Position numbers and translations under genes: made by a program
The notes under the pieces: generated by a model
Database searches by the model: none
What the model was told of the DNA's origin: nothing
Seen by the model: the letters and a program-made list of their open reading frames with translations, nothing else
Shown here: one piece after another, positions 35,111 through 46,945 of the stretch
Numbering within the stretch: position 1 is the first letter of the stretch
Layout: every line of letters starts with the position of its first letter
Source of the DNA: Pterobdella sp. o SKG-2022
Taxonomy: Eukaryota > Annelida > Clitellata > Hirudinida > Piscicolidae
Direction of reading: 5' to 3'
NCBI GenBank assembly: GCA_964035795.1
Contig: OZ038321.1
Span: 23,938,850-24,002,849 of the forward strand
DNA: 64,000 nucleotides

Positions 35111-37322
35111 TAACAATAAAAAATAATAATCTTATTCTGCTTTTCAGTGTTTTTGTTTTAATGCTATAATTTTTTATTCTCTTAATCACATTATTTTTTA
35201 TTAACTGTTTCAATATCATCTCATTAGTTTTATTTTTTTTCATTTGAAGCAAGTCCAATAAACTCATACAAATTCAGAATTATTTAAAAATTTTTTTTAC
35301 TTCTACTGCTTTTATTCCTTTTAGGATTAGTTTTTTTCCTTCATATTTTCAATATTTTTACAGCAATAATTTTTTTAGTTGTCCCGTTCGTATCTATATA
35401 AAAGAAACCATAACTAACATCCTCATCATTATTGTTGTCATTATGAAGTTTGTATACTTGATAATGTGAGTTCAACTTACGAAAAACTTCGTGTTATTAT
35501 TCAGTTGATAGAAGTATTTGATTCAAATCGTTTTTGTTTATAGGCTAGTTTAGTTAATTGCCATTATTATTTCTGTATAATTTTTCTTTCGTGTTCTATT
35601 ATTTTTCATTCATTAATAATAATACTAATAACATTATTATTATCATTATTTTTATTATTATTATTAAAATTATTGTTATTATTTTTTTTAATTATTATTT
35701 TTGTCATTTTTATTACTATCATTGCTATTAGTATTCTTATTATAATGCAAGATCAGAAAAATATTGAACAAAAGATACATATAATTTCTCTCTGCAACAT
35801 TTGTTATGAAACTTTCATTTTCCATGGTTGAATCAAACCTTTGAGAAATTAAATGCTTCAAAATAGAGTTGAAATGGATTTAAAAATAAAGAAAAGAAAA
35901 GCCAGCTACAATTTCACATGAAGTTTCAAACTTCTGAATTGAACTGCTAACATTTTTTGATATGTATAAAAGCCCTTTTAAAATTTATGCAAAGAAATAA
36001 CAATGTGAAATACTGAAATAAAAAAAAAATTAATTCTACGTATTAAAAACAATTTTAAAAAACTTTCATATTCTATTGATTCAAATATTATTCTTAGTGA
36101 TTTTGAATTGCTGTTAGGCATGACAGATTGTGGTTCTGTTTTAGTGCTCACATGGTCACTCCTTACAAACAGGCCTACTGTCCAAGTTCAGTACAAACAT
36201 TCATATCTAATAGAAAACTACCAATAAATTTTTTTATTATAAATTTTTGAATGCTGTTTTTTTTAAAAATAAACTAGTTTTTAATAATTCACACAGTGCC
36301 AAGGTAGGATGTAGCATTGGTTTGAGTTTGTATGATAAAAATTTTTGAGTTGAAAATAATTTTGTGCGCTTGTGTTGGCTTTTCTTATTTTCTTTGCAAA
36401 GCTATTTTAGGCTTAAATTGTTTTTAAACTTTTAAATTTAAAAATCAAATCACTATCTCAAACTTTTCACATTGAAAATCTAATATTTTTCAATGCATTT
36501 AAAACCTTTTATAAAAGTCTATTTACAAAGAACAATATAACATTGTTTTGAAATTTTTTATAAAATACAACAAAATTTTTTTTTATATAACAAAAAGTAC
36601 AACAAAACTTGTAAGTCAAAAACATTTGAATACTAATTTTCTTGATGTTCATTAATAATGAAACGAATGCTAAACATACAAAACATTTCATTAAAATAAA
36701 CACTTGGTAAGCAATATCGAGAAAGACATGCTTGCTTATATTGAACCCTTATGCCTAATAATATAAACTTTATGTGATGTCCACAGTTTAATGGCTATAT
36801 GAATTTAAAGTGTGGTGCGCATATAAGATTTGACTTCACTTTCTGAAAAGCATTTATATTTTGAAAATCCATCCAAAACCTTTGCAAAGAGCTTGTAACT
36901 TTTAGATTTGAAAAAGTTCATAAACTTCAAAGGTAGATATATTTTTATGTGTTTTGAAGCAGTAATTTTTTAACATGAAAAAAAATTATTTTTTGAAATT
37001 AGTTTATCTAGATTGAAAAAATAAAACAGACACAGATGTATATACAAACGTATCAAAACTAACATAAATATATAATATTGAAAGTTTTAAGTTAGAAATG
37101 TTTATTAATTCTGGAAGTTATTCATTCTAACTAAATACAAAACCCCTAATATAATTTTGAATTTTACAAAGTTCTAATTTATTCTAGTTAAATTCACAAA
37201 ATCAACTTTAAATAATTCACAGCATCACATCACATTCCATCACATCACTTTACAAAACATTAAATATATGTTTCAGATAGGCTCATAGTGTCAACATACT
37301 TTCTCTAAATCCCCCAGATGTG

Positions 37323-40300
37323 ATGGCGCAAAGTTGGAAAGGCAGTAAGCCCAGAAAACTTCCCTACGCCATTTTCGTTTCACTCCTCTCTGTCATCATT
37401 TTCTTCGGTTAGATTATTCATAAGTAATACAAGTTTATGCTTACGGTTGAATTGCAATGTGTTATAAAGAGATATATTAGAAATATTTTGAATAATTGAT
37501 CTTAATTTTGAAAAATAAAAGCATGATTATAACCATCTGCTTTTGCGATGTATAAGGTTCACTATGTTACTACACCAAAATTACTGTTAGAGAAGCATCT
37601 TGAACATTTTAAAATGAATATTCGAGTTTTTCTATAAAAGTTAATGAATAAATCTTTCAAAACCATGAATAAACCTATAAATATTTAGCTAAAATAAATG
37701 CATTTTAAAGATATTAGTTAAAATCCTGAAAATCAATTCGGGCCATTTACCATCTGACTGTTTGCTCTTATTTTGATTTTTTGCAAATACCGATTGCTAT
37801 ATGGTAATTTTTAACTTTTTAATCTTTGAAATTTCCTTCAACTCACAGGCTTTCAAGTTAACGTGATACGTTGTATTTGAAACTAATCACCATTATTAAG
37901 TTACATCGAATTTAATGAAACTGATAATGATTTCATGATAATACTTAATCTGATTTAATCATTTAATTTGATAAATAATAATGATTTCGATGAAGTTATA
38001 TCTTATCTATGTCAGAATAAGATAAACTCGAGCTAACAATTAGCTACAGGGTTCAAATGATCTATATCATTTTCGCAGCTTATCGAAATTCATTATTCAA
38101 AATTCAAGCACAGAATTCTGAGTTATTTTTTTTTGATGCGAGTTTCATGAATGGATATGGTATTATTTTTAATCAAAAACACCAAAATCATTGATATTTC
38201 TTCAATATTAAATTCTCTCTCACAGTATTTTTAATTACTCTTTGTTCTTCCGCGTAGGCAAAATATAATTCTAACCTTTCTCATCAAGCTGTTTAGCTTG
38301 GCTCTTTAAATGTTTTTGTCTTTTCTTACTGATCAAATAAATTTTTAAATGCAAATTTACCGACTTTATTTTAGTTAAGTTTGAGGTTTTGCATTCTTTA
38401 TACAACAAAAACTTACAAAGGTTCAATTCGTTTTGAGTTGGTTTTTTTGTTTGTGAGAGAGTTTTTGTTGATTGGAAACATTGTAAGGTAAATTTCAATT
38501 CAAGAAAATATTCAATCTAATGTTTTATTTCTATTTGAGACATGAAAGATGTATTTATAAAGCTAAATTAGTATTTCATACTCTCGAAATATTAAACCAA
38601 TCTGTATGGGTTTTCATATATAATGTATATTTTGAAATTTATTGTGCTTACAGTGTCTTCAAAAATACACTTTTTTTATTTTCAAGCTCATTTGGTTATA
38701 AAAGTGTTTTTAAAAAAAAAAATTCGATTTTTTTAATTTAAAAAAATAATTATTTTATTTTTAAAAGTAAGAAAACTATAGAGAAAACTTTTCTCCGAAT
38801 TAAATGTTTTTCTTTCAAGTGCTTTCATTGGCTGACAAGAGGCCATAACTGAGTTGAAACTCTCTTCAGACTCGAAATACGCCCGTTTTAAGCCATAACA
38901 CATTCCTTCACTTTAACTCTGTAATTTTAAAAACAATTGACTCTTTCCCCAAAAGTATTTGAAAAATAGGTGCTTTTTTTTTAAATACATCTATTATTTT
39001 CGTCTTTTTCGATGTTATAAGCTTATTGAAAAAATTCAAGCACAACGATGAAACTTATGAAAACAAACCTTCCAACTCACTAGCCCATAAACCAAAATTA
39101 TACCAAAAATATATTGATAATCACCTCCACGTAGTGATTATGGTGCACGATGTGGTGGAGAAGAACAGAAGCAAAAGAGATCTGTGTGACTGGGGGTACT
39201 TTCCCTGTAGTCAGGCTACTCGAATGTGCCTCAAACGCGAAAAGTGGTGTGATGGTAACTTTGACTGTCCAGACCTTTCAGATGAGAAGTTCATTTGCTG
39301 TAAGTTTTTCTAATTTTTTTTTTAGGTTTCGATTTTTTTGGTATTTGTTTCGCTTTGTATTTAATTTTAGTTAGATTTTTAAAAATTAAAAAAACTATCA
39401 AACAATTTTAAAATGAGAAAATCAAAATGGAACAAATAAAGGGAAATTAACTTGGAAAAAAATTATAAACATCAATCAATACCAAAAGATGAGCATTAAA
39501 ACACACCGTTTAATGAAAATCTTAAAAACTTGAAGAATTCTAATGTGAATATCTGCTTTTATTCTTGCTTTATTTTTGCTACTTTTTGTTTTTTTTATTT
39601 AAAAATTTTAAATAAAAAACGTTCCGGATTTGAATTCTTTATTAGTTAAAGAAAATTCTTCAATATGTTAAGTATTTCTAAGCTATTTGACCAGCATTTT
39701 CTTCTATTACTTTTGTTTATTCGTATTTTCAATATGTTTTGTATGCATATTTTGAAGTTCTGGGTTTTTACTTAAACTGAAGTTATTTTCATTTTTTTGA
39801 TGTGTTCAACTTATATTTTCAAATTTATTTTTTTATCATGTATTTTATTTGCATTTCATGCATGTATATATTTTCAGTTGTATCTTATTTTTTAACTTTA
39901 AAAACATCAATTGAAGTTTTCACCATAAAACATTACCATGTTGCTAATGTTTTATGATAAGGCTATACTTCTCGAAAGTTGTAGCTTTTCTTTTAAATAA
40001 ATGTATGAATCCTCAATTGATTTTTACAAAGTTTAATTGCTATAAAAAACATACATACGATGTCTCTGAAAAGTTATCTTATTTTTATTTTTATTTTTCG
40101 TTTTTCGTGTTTTTCTTTTTTTATATTTCACTTTTTCCTGTGTATTTTATTTTTACAGTTCATTTGTGTTCATTCCTAGACATTGTGCCTTTGAATGTAT
40201 TTTATAAAATCTTTTTTTGATATTTTCACAAAGTAATTATATGATCATATTGATCTCTGTGCAATGATTGAAAAATCTCCGTTTTGATTTTCTGTTTGTG

Positions 40301-43300
40301 AATCTTTTTCAAATTTTCAATAGAAAAATATTTTCTGCACAAATGTTAAAAAAATATATGAAAATATTTCATTATATCATCGAGATAACCCTAGTTATCA
40401 AGGCATTTAGAACTCGCTAATTTTTTCACTTTCATATTTATTTTTTAATTTTAGTTTTATTTCTAACCTGAACTCATTTTTCATCTAGCACCTGGTGAAG
40501 TTTCAGTGATCAAACGCTACAGCATACTTTCCAGGCTTGTCGATACTAAAAATAGGAAAGAAGAGCTCTCAGCTATTCGTGACACCAAGTATTATTCAGA
40601 GTACAACGAAACAGTTCTGGAAAGAAATATAACAAAATTACTGGAATCTTTGTATCCACATGCCTATCTGCCAAAAAATACTTCTACAGAAATAATTGTA
40701 TCTTTACTTCAGCGCCACAACAGTTTAGAAAAAAAAGCAGGTTTTAAGTTTAAGATTTTTGACGTGTTCACTGAGGGCAATGAAATAAACAAACCCGAGC
40801 AACAAAATACATCAGGCATCGAACAAAAAGCAAAAAAGCATTCAGTTTTTAGTGAATTGCATGCAAATAATGACGTAAAAATAAGAACTGGGCCTTTGAA
40901 CATTGGTGAGGATTTTGAAAAGCTTTTAACATAAAAACTCGTCAGCTTCAAAATGAATTCCACATATACTTTTCCATTTGTAAAATAATATTTTCAATCA
41001 TATTTTCGAACCTTTTTCTTGGTTAAGGTTTTAAGAATGAAATTGATATCTTTTCATTTCAACTACAGTCTTGCATTATTTTTTAATCATCAGAAACACT
41101 ATCATTTCTGAGTGATAAATAAATAAAAATGACTTGGCATAAAGATTTTTCACATTAGTTATTTTAAATTGAACCTCTCTACTTACCAGAGCGAACAAAA
41201 GCATCGTGCTTTGGCAATTGCACCTGTACTGAAAATGACAAAGTCGTGTGTAAAGACTCGACATCCTTCAAGACCTCTCTCGAAAATGATCTTTCCACGT
41301 ATCGCAAGCTGTGAGTGTGCGAATTTATTCAATGTAAAATATAACACAGATAGTTAATATTGTTTTGAATCAGCAAACCACCAAAAGCTATATTTGACTG
41401 AGTTGCTTCCGTTAATTATGTGTAAATTGTTGAGCAAATTTGAAAGGTTAACCAAACTAATAGATAATCATCTGACAGGCTTGCAAGTAACATGCATTTG
41501 ACTGATCTCCAAAAAAAATTTCCGAAAAGCTGCTCAAATATTCAAGTCTTGTGAGTTTTATAACTATATTTCTTCAATCAAATTTGAGATTAATTTATAT
41601 ATAAAAACATATTTTCCAACGAAGTTTTCTAAACTTTCATAATAATTGCATTAAAAAGTGTGTTTTCAAATTTAATTATTCGGATTTTTTAAATTATCAT
41701 TTGATAAATTTATTTTCAATTTGTTTGAAATTAAAAATCCGCAGCTTTCGATAATTTAACAAATCCTCACGAAGCTTTTTAGCACAGACAATTTCAACTA
41801 GTTAATTTTTTGATTATTATAAATTCCAAAATTAATAATGAACTAAAGTTAATTAAATGTTAAAATAATAGAATAAATTTAAATTTATATATCTCTTGTA
41901 TATATTATTCATTACTGTTTTGAAGTCAATTTCCTTTAGATGTTCGCCTACAGTCATTCTTTCAATTTGTTCAAAATTATAAATAAATTAGTATCAGATG
42001 TTGCAAGTTTCAGATCCATGTAACACTTTTATCATGAAATTTCAAAACACTATCAGAGAATTTAAGCCCATAAGGCTAAAAATTGCAGCTTCGTCCCCGT
42101 ACGGTTTATAATTAAAAGCTCTGTTCATTGAGTTATACAGTTCTCGGAATTTTTGACTGTTTACTTGCGAAACATCTTTTTTGTCCATCATTAAACTTTT
42201 GAAAATCTGAAATCATTTAAAAATCTCAAGGTGTATAGAATGCGATCTCTTCTATAACATTATAAAGTATGGGAGTATTTTCACAATCAGCTTGATTTTA
42301 ATTTATATTCTTCTTGGAGCATTTGTTAATTTAGCATTCTGGCTTGAAATTCTTAACATTCAGTCTTTTTGCTCAGACTTGTAAACTCATCATTGTTTTG
42401 AATGATCATGACACACAATATATATGATAGATGAGCCATTATATATTATGATATAGAAACCATTGATATATGATATATACAACATTTATGTAACTTTTTA
42501 GAGGCATCATATGTACTATCAATTTAGTAATTATAAAAATGAATTAAAATTCTTCAAACTGATGTTTTATAGGTAATATTTAAAACATACAATTTGTTAT
42601 ATAACAATGAAATATGTGATCTATAAGCCATTGTTATTTGTGATATGAAAAAAAATAAGATATAAAACTCATATAGTTTATGTACTAACAATGAGATGCC
42701 ATGGCAGGAGTGTGGTGAACAGCAGTCTAAGCCACATAAGTGATGGAGTCTTTAAACACCTCTCCAGCCTAGCTCTTTTGTTACTATTGTTTAATTTTTT
42801 CTAATTATTTCAATTTTTAATATTATTATTGTTTTAATTTATTTTCTAAAACTTTTTTTTTGATTTTGTCAAATAAGAATTTTATCTGATAAGGAGTTTG
42901 AAAAGCTTAGTTGTTTCGGTTAAATTTGAATAGACTAATTATATTCTTTCTGATAATTAAATATTTTTAGTTCTTAGTTTTATTTTATTTTATGTATATT
43001 ATAAAAATTATATTGTTGATCTTGGTGAAATGACAGCACTAGAGAAGCTTTGAAAAATTTACTAGACAGAAGCTTTTGGAATGTATCATTTTTTTCGTAT
43101 AATTCAGTAAGCCATTACGTTTTTTATCTAATAAAAAATAATCTCATTTGAACTTAAATTTTTTAATGGTCATTATGATTCTTTTTTTTATTGAAACAAT
43201 TTGATATTTATGAAATCTTCTTTGACGATGGTCAAATGAATACAGGAATTTGAAAGGCAACCGGCTCAGGGTGGTGAGATCTAATATGTTCAGAGAACTT

Positions 43301-46300
43301 GAAAATCTAATCGTTTTGTGCGTTTATTCCATTATAAATTTTAGTTATAATAATAGCATAGAATTATTTTTGTGTATGCAATAGTATAAACATATTGAGG
43401 TGAGTTACGGTGTTTTGAAGAATTTTCATTAGTTCACACGACTTTATCAGGAAATGTTTTTTACCTTTGAGCTTAATGTTGCTACAAATTTTTAAAATCA
43501 TATTTATTTCATCATACATAAGAAAAAAATATATGATAAATAGTGTATACTTTTATTCTTCATTAGTATTTTATGAAAACACAGAAAGCTGACTGGGAAT
43601 CTAATAAGCGTTTTAGAAGAAGGTTCCTTCACAATGCTCACTTCATTGAAAATGCTTATTGTTAGTTAAATAATCTAATTCCGATAAATATCGTTTGTAT
43701 TATCAACTTCCAATTAGTTTTGGTTATTGAGATACAGCAGTTGGTTTTTAATGAATCTTTCAATCGCACTTAGCTTATTCTTTATATAAATTTTTTTAAT
43801 AGAACAGTTTTACTTTGAAACATTCTCTATCAATATTATCTGAATCAAATTAAAATGATAAAAAATTTAATTATTTAGCTAGTAATTAATTGTTTACATA
43901 ATTCTGCATTAGTTACCTGATGATGATACAGAAAATCTATCTTATCGTGTTTATAGGACTAAAATTTTGGAGGTTATTTATTTACAACAATTATACATTC
44001 CAGTTAGATTACAACCAGCTAACCGACATCTCTTCAGACGTTTTCCCTCAGTCGATCATTTCAATGTAATTAATCTTGTTTCTTTATCATATTGCTTAGC
44101 TTTGTAATTTGACCAAAAACTAAAATTTTTTAATTACTGAAACAGCAATATAAGAAACAACAATTTAAAAAAAATACGGAAATCACCATTTTCTTTAAAG
44201 TCGAAGCTGTCTTTCCTGTAAGAAAAATTTATTAAAATATACATAAATACAATTTTATAAAAAATTTGTTTCCCTTATAGTAATGAAAACAATTCATAAC
44301 TGGTAGATCGTTGAAGAACAACCGAATTGAAACTATAGAGGATGGGGCTTTTAAAGAGACAGCAATATCTGACTTGTAAGCATTCTTTTATTCTACCCAC
44401 ACACACCGACACATTTGTTAGATAGATATAGTTTAGTCAATAATTCATGAAAAAGGTACAACAAAAAAGTTTACAAAGCTTTTTTAAGCAGAAGCTCTAC
44501 TATCAACTACTTGATGAACTTTTGTATTTGTGTCTCGTTAAATTAAGCGGTTTTCTTCAATGATGTTAAATGTCACAAACTTCCACATAACATATGATGT
44601 ATGATATTCAATTCCAGAAACTTGAGTAATAACAGTTTGACGATCTTTTCGAAAAATGTTTTTGCCTCAACAAAATTCTCTCCTCTCTTAGATTTGTACT
44701 ATTTTTTCTCACATAAAATCTCATTAGCATTTTAATTAGTCGTTTGAATAACAACATTACAATTGAAAAATTTTTTTATCAAAAACATTTTGGTAAAAGA
44801 TAGTTTTTATCCCAGAAATTTAGGGTACAATCCCTTAATAAACCTGGAAGATTCTCTCCACCCGTTTGAATTTCTGGCCTCCTTGTGAGTTTCAAACTAC
44901 TTTTCATCCATCTTTTATGCCGTTAACTAGGCATCGTTATCATTTTGTTTCATAGATTTAAAGGCGTGGAAAGGAATCTTTAAAACAGTATATATTATCA
45001 AAAAATTTAACAGACAAAAAAAAGACAAACTTTTCGATAATTTTTATTCATAGAAACTTGAATTTTCAACAAATTCACCTTTGTCATAATCGTTAGTTGG
45101 AAACAGGATGGGAAAAAATTGTATTTATAGTTTCATAAAGCATAGATTTTATTTTATAGAAATAAGTATATAGTATTTTTACATAATTTTTTTAGAAATC
45201 TTTCTGGAATTTCGTTCAAGAACCTCAAAACTGCCTGGTTCAAAGAACTACATGACCTCAAAATGATGTAAGTGGTTTTAAAAGTATATGACAGTTTTCA
45301 ACATATTTTAACAGCGTATAAAAAAAACTGATTTCAATGTTTATATAGTTTATTATCCCAACAGACATTTTGAGAGATTTGAGATGTGCAGGTATACTCC
45401 TAGAGTTACTGTGTGTTATCCAAATACAGATGGAATATCCACCTTGGAAAACCTATTAGATAATAATGTATTAATTTATTGCATTTGGATAATTGCTTTT
45501 ATCACTCTGGTGGGGAATCTCTCGGTGATGTTGTGTCGTGGAAGTTTCAGAGAAGACAAAAACATTCATTCTCTTTTCATAGAGAATCTTGCAGGTTTAA
45601 AAGAAGTTACTTTAGAATGAAAAGCATAATACATTTGTTTAAAACTGAATGAATTACAGGAGCAGATTTCATGCTGGGAGTTTACTTGCTTTTGATAGCT
45701 TGTCATGACTGCATGTACCGAGACAATTACAATGCGCATGCAACAAACTGGATGGACGGGTGGACGTGCCAAGCAACTGGTTTCATTGCTTTGATGGCTT
45801 TGGAAGTTTCTGTTTTGATTATAACATGCATGAGCGTTGAGTGTTGTCTCACTGTCTCCTTCCCCTTTAAGCCTCGACTCATGGACAAAAGGAAAGCAAC
45901 AATAGCTTTGGGTTTTTTGTGGTTTTTTGGAGTCACGTTAGCTGCTATTCCAATAATCTTTTCCTCTTATTTTGGTGCGTTCTACGGAAATAATGGACTT
46001 TGTCTTCCTCTCCATATTCATGACCCATTCACTGAGGGTTGGCAGTATTCTATGTTTATTTTTATCGGCGTCAATGCAGTCTGTATAATTACCATTGTTG
46101 TTTGCTACTCGGTGATCTTGTTCAGCTTTCGAAAAACCCGCTCTAATGTCTATAATGTTGATAGTTATGATTGTAGGAGAAAATGGAAAACAAACCGAAA
46201 AATCCATTTTATGGACAAACGTATCTTTTGTATTGTTTTGACCAATTTTTCATGCTGGATCCCAATAGTCGTCTTCAAAATAATAGCTCTCAACTCAGTA

Positions 46301-46793
46301 AAAATTTCTGGTTAGTTTAAATATTTTTTTAGTTTTATGAAGTGAGCTTTAAATAAATCATTAAAATTGTCAGATATGTTCTATGCTTGGCTGGCTGTCT
46401 TTGTTGTTCCAATCAACAGCTCTCTCAATCCTGTAATTTATTCCCTAACCACACTAAACTTCAGGTTTTTAATGAAAACAAAAATAATAATCTATACATT
46501 TTAATTTTCAAAAATTCCAGAAAAAAATTTTTAAATTATCTTAAACCGACCCAAACAACGAAAAAGTTTCGGGAGTTTCTGCATCTATTGTACATACATA
46601 TGCAAGGTTAAAAATCGAGTATTTAAAATCAAATACTTTTTAAAGAGCTTATACAGAGTAAAATGTAATATTCTCAAGGTTGCAAGCCTTTAAAATTACC
46701 TCGAAAAGAGCTTACGCCAAAGAACTTCTTCCTACTGACAAACATCTTTCACAAACTGAAACTGCAGGCTTCAGACAATTCCGAAGTTTTTGA
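37323..46793 (+). CDS. Relaxin-receptor (RXFP)-like leucine-rich-repeat GPCR
   Basis: Class A GPCR of the LGR type C (RXFP) group, expected at the plasma membrane as a peptide-hormone receptor. Seventeen exons join to 856 codons without a phase break: 37323-37407, 39084-39299, 40489-40905, 41190-41310, 41479-41550, 42708-42779, 43246-43317, 43585-43660, 44004-44065, 44307-44375, 44618-44695, 44816-44884, 45196-45267, 45365-45594, 45660-46310, 46374-46464, 46679-46793. Order: a basic start followed by a hydrophobic stretch (YAIFVSLLSVIIFF; signal or anchor), RSKR, an LDLa module (CDWGYFPC, KWCDGNFDCPDLSDE), a linker of about 140 residues, LRR N-cap (CFGNCTCTENDKVVC), nine LRRs mostly one per 69-78-base exon, hinge (CYPNTDGISTLENLLDNN), then seven helices with ADFMLGVY, LCLPLHI and NPVIYSLTT. 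The hinge and loop 2 match human RXFP1/2 closely. The DRY-type motif reads ECC. The last exon is least certain: an overlapping frame there is longer but out of phase. Confidence 0.9.
39894..40080. repeat. Inverted-repeat (MITE-like) element 4, relative of element 1
   Basis: Lies in the intron between exons 2 and 3 of the receptor gene. Outer arms AACTTTAAAAACATCAATTGA (39894 on) and its imperfect complement near 40030; the sequence from GGCTATACTTCTCGAAAG to ACATACATACGATGTCTCTGAAAAG (about 39960-40075) matches 20030-20145 with few changes. Confidence 0.75.
44930..45120. repeat. Dispersed repeat, family R1, copy 2
   Basis: In the receptor intron 44884-45196. Colinear with 32.44-32.76 kb through ATCATTTTGTTTCATAGAT, TTAAAACAGTATATATTATC and TTTGTCATAATCGTTAGTTG. 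Confidence 0.6.
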
Positions 46794-46939
46794 AAACTCA
46801 AAAAATCAAACTTTTTTGAAAGCTTTGAAAAGAGGTAAAATGAAAAATCAGGTTTCTGACTTGGATGGGATAGAATAATACTTTAATATTATCTAAAAAA
46901 GTATGTGAAGGTGTGAAGAGATTTGAAACATTTTACAAC

Positions 46940-46945
46940 AATAAA
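46940..46945 (+). terminator. Candidate polyadenylation signal, receptor gene
   Basis: AATAAA about 147 bases after the in-phase stop at 46793 and about 60 bases after the stop of the longer, out-of-phase frame. Confidence 0.4.

Larger units (their letters stand above)
30715..37322. other. AT-rich intergenic region with repeats, no gene seen
   Basis: More than six kilobases without a frame that looks coding on either strand. It contains repeat pieces listed separately (32.44-32.76, 33.50-33.63, 34.59-34.66 kb) and long ATT-rich simple sequence (34.9-35.1 and 35.6-35.75 kb). At 34.78-34.88 kb there is another diverged inverted piece with AATAATAGCTTTTGATTCTC and CAATTGATG, related to element 1. 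The 3' end presumably includes the promoter of the relaxin-receptor-like gene. Confidence 0.55.

Noticed and set aside
45566..46207. Minus-strand frames of 68, 69 and 89 residues
   Set aside because: Shadows of the receptor's seven-helix exon on the plus strand.
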